Positions 6,452-12,107 of a DNA stretch of 12,326 nucleotides are shown here, in pieces. Numbering within the stretch: the first letter of the stretch is position 1; each line of letters begins with the position of its first letter. The position numbers and the translations under genes are program-made. The stretch comes from UBA5336 sp039034035 (GTDB lineage Bacteria > Pseudomonadota > Alphaproteobacteria > Caulobacterales > Hyphomonadaceae): assembly GCA_039034035.1 (NCBI GenBank), contig JBCCBN010000084.1, forward strand, positions 1 to 12,326. Direction: 5' to 3'. The notes beneath the pieces were generated by a model that worked only from the letters and a program-made list of their open reading frames with translations, did not search any database and was not told the DNA's origin.

Positions 6452-6757
6452 ATGGCCAAGAAAAGCGCAATCGAACGGAACAAGAAGCGTCAGCGCCTCG
6501 TTGCGAAATACGCAGCGCGCCGCGAAAAGCTGAAAGCCGCCACGATGGACGAGAATTTGCCGCTGGAGGAGCGCTTCAAGGCGCGCCTGAAACTGGCGGA
6601 ACTGCCGCGCAACTCCGCCGCCAACCGCGTGCGGAACCGTTGCGAAGTGACCGGCCGGCCCCGTGGTTATTACCGGAAACTGAAGATGTCGCGCATTGCG
6701 CTGCGGGAGCTCGGCTCCCAGGGGATGGTCCCCGGTCTCGTGAAGTCGAGCTGGTAG
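6452..6757 (+). CDS. rpsN: 30S ribosomal protein S14, zinc-independent type
   Basis: S14 binds the 30S head near S3, S10 and S19. The 101-residue protein is the long, zinc-free form: the region around residue 64 has a single cysteine (RNRCEVTGRPRGYYRKLKMS, 61-80) and no CxxC pairs. MAKKSAIERNKKRQRLVAKY (1-20) and the tail PGLVKSSW are typical. The start is 20 bp after rplE with GGAGG at 6436-6440. No zinc-dependent paralogue is visible here. Confidence 0.98.
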   Translation: MAKKSAIERNKKRQRLVAKYAARREKLKAATMDENLPLEERFKARLKLAELPRNSAANRVRNRCEVTGRPRGYYRKLKMSRIALRELGSQGMVPGLVKSSW

Positions 6758-6772
6758 GGAGGCAGGAAACAC

Positions 6773-7168
6773 ATGCAATTGTCCGATCCCATCGGTGACA
6801 TGATCACACGGATCCGCAACGCCCAGATGCGGGGCATGAACAAGGTGGCGACGCCGGCGTCAAAGCTGCGCCGCCGCGTGCTCGAGGTTCTGGAAGTCGA
6901 GGGCTATATCCGCGGCTACACGGAAGTCGAGAAAGATGGCCACAAGAACATCGAGATCGAGCTGAAGTATTATGATGGTTCGCCGGTGATTTCCGAGATC
7001 AAGCGGATTTCGAAGCCGGGTCGCCGTGTCTACTCGGCTGTGGGCGATCTTCCGCTGGTCAGCAATGGCCTTGGCATCAATATCCTGTCGACTTCGAAGG
7101 GCGTGATGTCCGACGAGCGGGCGCGTCAGGAAAATGTGGGCGGAGAGATTCTCTGCCGCGTGTTCTAG
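6773..7168 (+). CDS. rpsH: 30S ribosomal protein S8
   Basis: S8 binds helix 21 of 16S rRNA and is central to 30S platform assembly. In E. coli it also represses the spc operon by binding mRNA near the rplE start. The 131-residue protein has SDPIGDMITRIRNAQMRGMN (4-23), LRRRVLEVLEVEGYIRGYTE (32-51), ISKPGRRVYS (79-88) and the signature ILSTSKGVMSDERARQENVG (104-123) ending GGEILCRVF. It begins 15 bp after rpsN with GGGAGG at 6757-6762. I did not find a recognisable 16S-like S8 site near the rplE start, so conservation of that feedback is untested. Confidence 0.98.
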   Translation: MQLSDPIGDMITRIRNAQMRGMNKVATPASKLRRRVLEVLEVEGYIRGYTEVEKDGHKNIEIELKYYDGSPVISEIKRISKPGRRVYSAVGDLPLVSNGLGINILSTSKGVMSDERARQENVGGEILCRVF

Positions 7169-7182
7169 GCGAGGAAGACGAG

Positions 7183-7794
7183 ATGTCCCGTATTGGAAAA
7201 CTCCCCGTCCCGGTCCCCAGCGGCACGAATGTGACGGTGAATGGCCAGGTGATCCAGGCCAAGGGTAAGAAGGGCGAGATGAGCCTGACCCTGCCCGAGG
7301 TGATCACGCCGAGCCTGAACGATAATGAAGTCAGCGTGCAGCCGCGCGAGGACCTTGTGAACAAGGCTAATGCGCGGATTGAGACCTTCAAGGCGAAGGG
7401 CAAGCGCGAGCCGACCTTTGCCGAGAGCCTGGATTCCGAGGCCCGCACCCAGTGGGGCACTGCGCGCTCGAACGTGGCCAACCTCATTGAGGGGGTCAGC
7501 GAGGGTTTCTCGAAATCCCTGGAAATCCAGGGCGTTGGCTACCGGGCCCAGATGCAAGGCAAGGATCTGAAGCTGGCGCTCGGTTTCTCCCATGAGGTGG
7601 TTTACAAGGCGCCGGACGGGATTGATCTCGCCGCGCCTAAACCCACCGAGGTGATTGTCACGGGGATCGACAAGGCCATGGTCGGTCAGGTCGCATCTGA
7701 AATCCGCGCATTCCGTCCGCCTGAACCCTATAAGGGCAAGGGTGTCCGGTATGCTGGCGAATATGTCCGCCGCAAGGAAGGCAAGAAGAAGTAA
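7183..7794 (+). CDS. rplF: 50S ribosomal protein L6 with internal insertion
   Basis: L6 lies beside the sarcin-ricin loop and the GTPase-associated region of the 50S subunit. The first domain starts MSRIGKLPVPVPSGTNVTVN (1-20) and the second has LIEGVSEGFSKSLEIQGVGY (101-120), RAQMQGKDLKLALGFSHEV (121-139) and the signature RPPEPYKGKGVRYAGEYVRR (178-197). At 203 residues it exceeds E. coli L6 (177). The excess is one block at about residues 58-86 between QPRED and ARTQWGTARSNVA, containing RIETFKAKGKREPTFAESLD (65-84). The reading frame is intact and both conserved domains are complete. GAGGAAG at 7171-7177 serves as the ribosome-binding site, 14 bp after rpsH. Confidence 0.97.
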   Translation: MSRIGKLPVPVPSGTNVTVNGQVIQAKGKKGEMSLTLPEVITPSLNDNEVSVQPREDLVNKANARIETFKAKGKREPTFAESLDSEARTQWGTARSNVANLIEGVSEGFSKSLEIQGVGYRAQMQGKDLKLALGFSHEVVYKAPDGIDLAAPKPTEVIVTGIDKAMVGQVASEIRAFRPPEPYKGKGVRYAGEYVRRKEGKKK

Positions 7795-7798
7795 TCCG

Positions 7799-8161
7799 AT
7801 GAAAACCGCACGAGAACGCTTCAATCGCCGGGCCGAACGCACCCGGATCCGCCTGAGAAAGCTGGCTGACGGGCGTCCACGCCTGTCAGTGGCGCGCAGT
7901 CACAAGAACATTTCTGCCCAGATCATCGATGATGCAAAGGGCGTGACGATCGCTGCCGCATCGACGCTGGAAAAGGATGTGCGCGGCAAGGTGAAAACCG
8001 GCGCGAACACGGACGCCGCTGCGAAGGTTGGTGAGCTGATCGCTGAACGCGCGAAGAAGGCCGGCATCGAAGATGTGGTGTTCGATCGCGGCGGGTATCA
8101 ATTCCATGGCCGGGTGAAAGCCCTTGCCGATGCTGCCCGCGAGGGCGGCTTGAAGTTCTAG
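7799..8161 (+). CDS. rplR: 50S ribosomal protein L18
   Basis: L18 binds 5S rRNA with L5 and anchors it to the 50S subunit. I choose ATG 7799 (MKTARERFNRRAERTRIRLR), 4 bp after rplF. The frame is open further upstream, but those codons overlap rplF and do not resemble L18. The 120-residue product has an Arg-rich N-terminus, RPRLSVARSHKNISAQIIDD (26-45), the ASTLEKD segment (53-59), AAAKVGELIAERAKKAGIED (72-91) and VVFDRGGYQFHGRVKALADA (92-111), ending REGGLKF. The ribosome-binding site is weak (only an AAGAAG purine run), so translation probably relies on coupling to rplF. Confidence 0.97.
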   Translation: MKTARERFNRRAERTRIRLRKLADGRPRLSVARSHKNISAQIIDDAKGVTIAAASTLEKDVRGKVKTGANTDAAAKVGELIAERAKKAGIEDVVFDRGGYQFHGRVKALADAAREGGLKF

Positions 8162-8171
8162 GAGGCCGGGC

Positions 8172-8759
8172 ATGGCAGAACGAGACGGTGGACGAGGCCG
8201 CGGACGCGGACGGGATCGCGACGACGAGCAGAGCGAATTCGTCGATAAGCTGGTCGGCATCAACCGAGTGGCAAAGACGGTGAAGGGCGGCAAGAATTTC
8301 GGCTTTGCTGCGCTGGTCGTGGTCGGCGACGGCAAGGGCCGGGCCGGGTTCGGCAAGGGCAAGGCCCGCGAAGTGCCCGAAGCGATCCGCAAGGCAACCG
8401 AAGAGGCCAAGCGCAACATGGTCCGCGTGCCTCTGCGCGAGGGCCGTACGCTGCACCATGATGGCAAGGGCCGCCACGGCGCTGGCAAGGTGTTGCTGCG
8501 CGCGGCGCCTCCCGGAACCGGCGTGATTGCCGGTGGTCCCATGCGGGCCGTGATGGAAGTGCTGGGCATTCAGGATGTGGTTGGCAAGTCGCAGGGCACG
8601 TCCAACCCTTACAACATGGTCCGGGCGACGTTCGATGCGCTCAAGAACCAGGCCAGCCCGCGGTCCATCGCGTCGAAGCGGGGCCTCAAGGTCCAGGACA
8701 TTGTTGGCCGGCGCACCGATGGTGCGTCCGAAGCCGGCATGGCCGAAGTGGCGAACTAG
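8172..8759 (+). CDS. rpsE: 30S ribosomal protein S5 with RG-rich N-terminus
   Basis: S5 acts near the mRNA entry site and in decoding accuracy, with S4 and S3. The S5 RNA-binding domain reads FVDKLVGINRVAKTVKGGKN (23-42) and FGFAALVVVGDGKGRAGFGK (43-62), then GKAREVPEAIRKATEEAKRN. The C-terminal domain includes APPGTGVIAGGPMRAVMEVL (112-131) and DVVGKSQGTSNPYNMVRATF (135-154). Its 195 residues exceed E. coli S5 (167). The additions are an N-terminal RDGGRGRGRGRDRDD stretch (4-18) and a C-terminal tail after about residue 175. GGAGG at 8161-8165 overlaps the rplR stop codon's last base and sits 6 bases before the ATG. Confidence 0.98.
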   Translation: MAERDGGRGRGRGRDRDDEQSEFVDKLVGINRVAKTVKGGKNFGFAALVVVGDGKGRAGFGKGKAREVPEAIRKATEEAKRNMVRVPLREGRTLHHDGKGRHGAGKVLLRAAPPGTGVIAGGPMRAVMEVLGIQDVVGKSQGTSNPYNMVRATFDALKNQASPRSIASKRGLKVQDIVGRRTDGASEAGMAEVAN

Positions 8760-8774
8760 GAAGGATTGGTAGGC

Positions 8775-8966
8775 ATGGCCGACAAGATGATCACCATTCG
8801 CCAAACCGGCAGCCCGATCCGGCGCGACGACCGTCAGCGCCGGACGCTGATCGGCCTCGGCCTCAACAAGATGGGCCGCGAGCGGACTCTGAAGGATACA
8901 CCAGAGGTGCGCGGCATGATCACCAAGGTCAGCCATATGGTCGAAATCGTCGGCGACGGTGCATAG
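8775..8966 (+). CDS. rpmD: 50S ribosomal protein L30
   Basis: L30 is a small 23S rRNA-binding protein. I start at ATG 8775 (MADKMITIRQTGSPIRRDDR) rather than the in-frame TTG at 8766. AGGAAGG at 8758-8764 is about 10 bases from the ATG but only 1 base from the TTG. The 63-residue product has RQTGSPIRRDDRQRRTLIGL (9-28), LNKMGRERTLKDTPEVRGMI (31-50) and KVSHMVEIV (52-60), matching the family in length and pattern. It is followed by a 64-bp gap before rplO, wider than any earlier gap in the cluster, in which I see no clear promoter or terminator. Confidence 0.97.
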   Translation: MADKMITIRQTGSPIRRDDRQRRTLIGLGLNKMGRERTLKDTPEVRGMITKVSHMVEIVGDGA

Positions 8967-9030
8967 GTACGGGTGCATTCGTGACGATTTGGCCCGATGG
9001 ACCGGCTGACGGAACAGGAAAGACGAAGCG

Positions 9031-9510
9031 ATGAAACTGAACGAACTCTCTCCTTCGACGGGTTCCACGAAAGCCCGGAAGCGCGTTGGTCGGGGCGTGG
9101 GCTCGGGCACGGGCAAAACAGCTGGGCGCGGTGTGAAGGGGCAGAAATCGCGCGGCGGCGTGGCGATTAACGGGTTCGAAGGCGGCCAGATGCCGATCTA
9201 TATGCGCCTGCCAAAGCGCGGCTTTACCGGCCCGAACAAGATCAAGCGCATGGCGTGGATCAATCTCGACCGCATCGCCAAGGCGATCGAGGCAGGCAAG
9301 CTGGACGCCAAGGACATTACTGAAGCCAGCCTGGTTTCCTCTGGCGTGGTCCGCCGGGCCCCCCACGGGATCCGCCTGCTGGCGAAGGGCGACGCGCCGA
9401 AAAAGGCAACGATCACAGTGACCGGAGCATCGAAAGCCGCTGTAGCAGCCGTGGAAGCGGCCGGTGGCAAGGTGACGCTGACCGGTCCCGTTGCCGACGC
9501 GGCTGAATAG
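9031..9510 (+). CDS. rplO: 50S ribosomal protein L15
   Basis: L15 joins 23S rRNA late in assembly and spans several domains through its extended, Gly/Arg-rich N-terminal part. The 159-residue product begins MKLNELSPSTGSTKARKRVG (1-20) and continues RGVGSGTGKTAGRGVKGQKS (21-40), GVAINGFEGGQMPIYMRLPK (44-63) and GFTGPNKIK (65-73). The C-terminal globular part has RLLAKGDAPKKATITVTGAS (114-133) and ends with an Ala-rich stretch. AGGAA at 9016-9020 is a modest ribosome-binding site. It is the last ribosomal gene before an intrinsic terminator hairpin. Confidence 0.98.
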   Translation: MKLNELSPSTGSTKARKRVGRGVGSGTGKTAGRGVKGQKSRGGVAINGFEGGQMPIYMRLPKRGFTGPNKIKRMAWINLDRIAKAIEAGKLDAKDITEASLVSSGVVRRAPHGIRLLAKGDAPKKATITVTGASKAAVAAVEAAGGKVTLTGPVADAAE

Positions 9511-9563
9511 CAGAATCGCATCGGGCGCCAGTTGTTTTTCTGTCAGCCCCTTCACAAAGACCC

Positions 9564-9598
9564 CGTCGCCGCCGATCTTGGCGGCGACGTTTGTTTTT
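9564..9598 (+). terminator. Intrinsic terminator or attenuator between rplO and secY
   Basis: A perfect inverted repeat forms a 10-bp G+C-rich stem: CGTCGCCGCC at 9564-9573 pairs with GGCGGCGACG at 9580-9589, with a GATCTT loop. A T-rich run (TTTGTTTTT, 9590-9598) follows at once. This is the layout of a Rho-independent terminator on the + strand. It lies 54 bp after rplO and ends 18 bp before the secY start codon, so secY-adk must depend on readthrough or on a promoter upstream of, or within, this structure. Whether it terminates fully or only attenuates cannot be told from sequence. Confidence 0.82.
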
Positions 9599-9615
9599 AA
9601 CGGGAGGAATGCCCC

Positions 9616-10995
9616 GTGGCCTCAGCCGCCGACCAGCTCGCTCGCAACATGTCTTTCGACAGCTTCGCCAAGGCGAAGGATTTGCAGAGCCGCATCCTCT
9701 TTACTCTCGGCATCCTGGTGCTTTACCGGCTAGGGACGTTCATTCCGGTGCCTGGCATCGACCCCACGGCTTATGCGGGCTTCTTCGAGAGCCAGTCTGG
9801 CGGCATTCTCGGCAGCGCAAACATGTTTTCTGGCGGCGCGCTGGAGCGGATGGGGATTTTCGCCCTGAATGTGATGCCTTACATCACCGCATCGATCATC
9901 ATGCAGATGATGGCGTCAGCGTCTCCGACACTGGAAAAGCTGAAGAAGGAAGGCGAAGCGGGCCGGAAGCAGATCAACCAGTACACCCGCTACATGACCC
10001 TGGGCTTCGCACTGGTGCAGAGCTTCGGCATCTCGATCGGCATGGCCAATGCAGGCATGGCGCTGGCCAATATCCCGAACTGGTTCTTCATTTTGACCGG
10101 GGTTGTAACCCTGACCGGCGGCACGATGCTGCTGATGTGGATGGGCGAGCAGATCACTGCGCGGGGCGTGGGCAATGGGATTTCGCTGATCATCTTTGCG
10201 GGGATCATTGCGGAGATGCCCAAGGCGATCGTGAACACGCTGTCCACGGCGCGGGCGACGTCCGCGAATGTGGGCTTCATCCTGCTGATCACGGCGCTGG
10301 TGATCGCGCTGGTGGTGTTCATCGTGTTCATTGAGCGGTCCCAGCGGCGCTTGCTGATCCAGTATCCCAAGCGCCAGCAGGGCAACCAGATGATGCAGGG
10401 GCAAAGCTCCTACCTGCCGCTTAAGATCAATACATCCGGCGTTATTCCGCCGATCTTTGCGATCGCGCTGCTGATGTTGCCGCTGACGGCTGTGGGTTTC
10501 ACGGGCGGGAACACGGCAGACCCGAACGCGGTGGCTGCGGCCGGTAGCGGCATGGTCTCGCAATCGCTGACCTGGCTCGCGCAGAACTTCTCGCCGGGCT
10601 CATGGACCTATATCATCACCTATGGCGTGCTGGTGGCGTTCTTCTGCTTCTTCTACACATCGATTATGTTCAATCCGCAGGAGACGGCGGAGAACTTGCG
10701 AAAATATGGCGGGTTTCTCCCGGGCTACCGGCCCGGCAAGCAGACAGCCGCCTATATCGACTATGTATTGACTCGACTTACGACGATTGGCGCTATCTAT
10801 CTTGTGTTCGTCTGTATCCTGCCGGAATTGCTTCGGCGGTATTATCCGGACATCCCCTTCTATATTGGGGGCACCTCATTGCTGATTGTCGTGTCGGTCA
10901 CCATGGATACCGTCACCCAGATCCAGTCGCACATGATCGCCCATCAGTACGAAGGCATGATCAAGAAGTCGCGACTGGGAGGACGCAAGAAATGA
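9616..10995 (+). CDS. secY: Sec translocon channel subunit SecY
   Basis: SecY is the inner-membrane protein-conducting channel that works with SecE, SecG, SecA and the ribosome. The start is GTG 9616, the only non-ATG start in the window. GGGAGG at 9602-9607 is 8 bases upstream, and MASAADQLARNMSFDSFAKA is the usual alphaproteobacterial N-terminus. The nearby ATG at 9609 is out of frame. The 459-residue protein shows about ten hydrophobic segments, roughly at 25-45, 78-100, 124-146, 155-177, 187-204, 218-240, 275-295, 330-352, 388-406 and 415-432. The plug region is near GSANMFSGGALERM (66-79). ARGVGNGISLIIFAGI (182-197) is the TM5 signature. GFLPGYRPGKQTAAYI (366-381) is the SecA-contacting cytosolic loop, with Arg372 at the essential arginine (E. 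coli Arg357). Its stop overlaps adk as ATGA. Confidence 0.98.
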   Translation: MASAADQLARNMSFDSFAKAKDLQSRILFTLGILVLYRLGTFIPVPGIDPTAYAGFFESQSGGILGSANMFSGGALERMGIFALNVMPYITASIIMQMMASASPTLEKLKKEGEAGRKQINQYTRYMTLGFALVQSFGISIGMANAGMALANIPNWFFILTGVVTLTGGTMLLMWMGEQITARGVGNGISLIIFAGIIAEMPKAIVNTLSTARATSANVGFILLITALVIALVVFIVFIERSQRRLLIQYPKRQQGNQMMQGQSSYLPLKINTSGVIPPIFAIALLMLPLTAVGFTGGNTADPNAVAAAGSGMVSQSLTWLAQNFSPGSWTYIITYGVLVAFFCFFYTSIMFNPQETAENLRKYGGFLPGYRPGKQTAAYIDYVLTRLTTIGAIYLVFVCILPELLRRYYPDIPFYIGGTSLLIVVSVTMDTVTQIQSHMIAHQYEGMIKKSRLGGRKK

Positions 10996-11561
10996 ACCTG
11001 ATCCTGTTTGGCCCACCGGCGGCCGGTAAGGGAACGCAGGCCAAACGGCTGGTTGAGGAACGTGGATACATTCAGTTGTCGACAGGCGACATGCTCCGCG
11101 CCGCTGTGGCGTCAGGGTCGGAGCTGGGAAACCGGGTGAAGTCGATCCTGGAGTCGGGGGCGTTGGTGTCCGATGATGTGGTGATCGCGCTGATCGAAGA
11201 GCAGTTGGACACCCATGAGGGCGCTGCCGGGTTTATCTATGACGGGTTCCCGCGCACCATCGGGCAGGCCGAGGCGCTGGACACCCTTCTCACCAAGCGT
11301 GGCACCGAAGTGCACCAGGTGATCCGGCTGGTGGTGGATGAAGAGGCGCTGATCAGCCGTGTAACCAAGCGGTTCGAGGAACAGGGCCGCAAGGACGACA
11401 ACCCCGAAACCTTCAAGACCCGGCTTGAGAAATACAATGCCGACACCGCACCACTGGTGCCGCTCTACGCCGAGCGGGGCAAGCTCACGGAGGTTGACGG
11501 GATGGAGGCGATCGATACGGTTTCGTCGAGCATCGACGCCGTACTGACAGCAAGTGCATAG
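10992..11561 (+). CDS. adk: Adenylate kinase, short-LID form
   Basis: Adenylate kinase interconverts ATP + AMP and 2 ADP in the cytoplasm. I start at ATG 10992 (MNLILFGPPAAGKGTQAKRL); the frame is open further upstream but only as a shadow of secY. GGGAGGA at 10977-10983 is spaced 8 bases away, and the start overlaps the secY TGA (ATGA). The P-loop is GPPAAGKGT (7-15), the AMP site includes STGDMLR (30-36) and DGFPRT (84-89), and DDNPETFKTRLEKY (135-148) is conserved. Residues 124-136 (VTKRFEEQGRKDD) replace the long zinc-type LID, so this is the 189-residue short form without LID cysteines. Placement between secY and rpsM is common in alphaproteobacteria. Confidence 0.98.
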   Translation: MNLILFGPPAAGKGTQAKRLVEERGYIQLSTGDMLRAAVASGSELGNRVKSILESGALVSDDVVIALIEEQLDTHEGAAGFIYDGFPRTIGQAEALDTLLTKRGTEVHQVIRLVVDEEALISRVTKRFEEQGRKDDNPETFKTRLEKYNADTAPLVPLYAERGKLTEVDGMEAIDTVSSSIDAVLTASA

Positions 11562-11576
11562 ATTGGCCGGATTCGG

Positions 11577-11594
11577 CGTCAATGCATGTTGACG
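11577..11594. repeat. Inverted repeat overlapping the alpha-operon -35 box
   Basis: CGTCAA (11577-11582) and TTGACG (11589-11594) are perfect 6-base inverted arms around TGCATG. The right arm is also the -35 hexamer of the promoter upstream of rpsM. It could be a repressor or activator operator, or a coincidence of a short palindrome. There is no T-run immediately after it, so it is not a good terminator for adk. Confidence 0.5.
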
Positions 11595-11616
11595 GGCGAC
11601 TTTTGGTAGCTATAAC
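11589..11616 (+). promoter_or_regulatory. Sigma70-type promoter of the alpha operon (rpsM-rpsK...)
   Basis: TTGACG at 11589-11594 (consensus TTGACA with one change) and TATAAC at 11611-11616 (consensus TATAAT with one change) are separated by 16 bp. It lies in the 168-bp gap between adk and rpsM and would start transcription near 11623, giving a leader of about 105 nt. It is the best promoter match I see in the window and suggests that rpsM, rpsK and the genes beyond (rpoA and rplQ expected) have their own initiation as well as any readthrough from adk. Confidence 0.75.
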
Positions 11617-11658
11617 CACCGACTTCGTTAAGAAGGCAGCCCCTTCGTGCACGCGGAC

Positions 11659-11684
11659 CGAATGTTCGAACCATTGAACATTCG
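11659..11684 (+). promoter_or_regulatory. Hairpin in the rpsM leader
   Basis: CGAATGTTC (11659-11667) and GAACATTCG (11676-11684) form a perfect 9-bp stem with an 8-base loop (GAACCATT). It sits in the predicted 5' leader, 45 bases before the rpsM start, and is not followed by a T-tract, so it is not an intrinsic terminator. It could be an RNA control element, for example a feedback site for a ribosomal protein, or a dyad bound as DNA. The rpsM ribosome-binding site AAGGAGA is at 11714-11720, outside the stem. Confidence 0.5.
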
Positions 11685-11729
11685 CACGCGCGCATGGCGG
11701 CTTTTCGGTTTTCAAGGAGAGACGGCCCC

Positions 11730-12098
11730 ATGGCCCGTATTGCCGGCGTAAACATTCCGACAAACAAGCGTGTCGAGATCGCGCTTCGCTACATCCACGG
11801 CATTGGCCAGTCCAAGGCGCGTGAGATCATCGATGCGGTCGGCATTTCGCCGGAACGCCGCGTGGCCGAGTTGACCGACGCCGAAGTGATCAAGATCCGC
11901 GAGACGATCGATGCAGACTATATGGTGGAGGGTGATCTTCGCCGTGAAGTATCGATGAACATCAAGCGGCTGATGGATCTTGGCTGCTATCGCGGCCTGC
12001 GCCACCGTCGCCGTCTGCCCGTGCGCGGCCAGCGGACCCACACCAATGCCCGCACGCGCAAAGGCCCCGCCAAGCCCATTGCCGGCAAGAAGAAGTAG
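11730..12098 (+). CDS. rpsM: 30S ribosomal protein S13
   Basis: S13 sits in the 30S head, contacts P-site tRNA through its tail and forms bridges to L5. I start at ATG 11730 (MARIAGVNIPTNKRVEIALR), the universal S13 N-terminus, with AAGGAGA at 11714-11720; an in-frame ATG at 11694 would add 12 unlike residues. The 122-residue product has RYIHGIGQSKAREIIDAVGI (20-39), with its own helix-hairpin-helix, and RRLPVRGQRTHTNARTRKGP (99-118), then a Lys-rich end. It is the first gene of the alpha operon. No rpmJ lies between adk and rpsM. Confidence 0.99.
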   Translation: MARIAGVNIPTNKRVEIALRYIHGIGQSKAREIIDAVGISPERRVAELTDAEVIKIRETIDADYMVEGDLRREVSMNIKRLMDLGCYRGLRHRRRLPVRGQRTHTNARTRKGPAKPIAGKKK

Positions 12099-12107
12099 GA
12101 TACAGAC

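Noticed and set aside
8967..9030. Promoter or terminator in the 64-bp rpmD-rplO gap
   Set aside because: I found neither a -35/-10 pair nor a stable stem with a T-run. Apart from a modest rplO ribosome-binding site, nothing stands out.
9491..9560. Possible secY promoter (TTGCCG at 9491 or TTGTTT at 9532 as -35)
   Set aside because: No hexamer resembling TATAAT lies at a suitable distance from either; the best candidates match only one or two of the six bases.
9591..10334. A 247-codon + strand frame overlapping the start of secY
   Set aside because: It is the alternative frame of secY (His/Gly/Arg-rich, no hydrophobic segments). SecY in its own frame matches from its N-terminus, and the ribosome-binding site suits GTG 9616.
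10602..10991. Upstream extension of the adk frame by 130 codons
   Set aside because: It overlaps the end of secY and does not resemble adenylate kinase; the family N-terminus begins exactly at 10992 with a well-placed ribosome-binding site.
11664..11679. Alphaproteobacterial LexA-type site in the rpsM leader (GTTC and GAAC repeats)
   Set aside because: The direct GAAC repeat has a 4-base spacer (GAACCATTGAAC), not the 7-base spacer of the GTTC-N7-GTTC LexA box.
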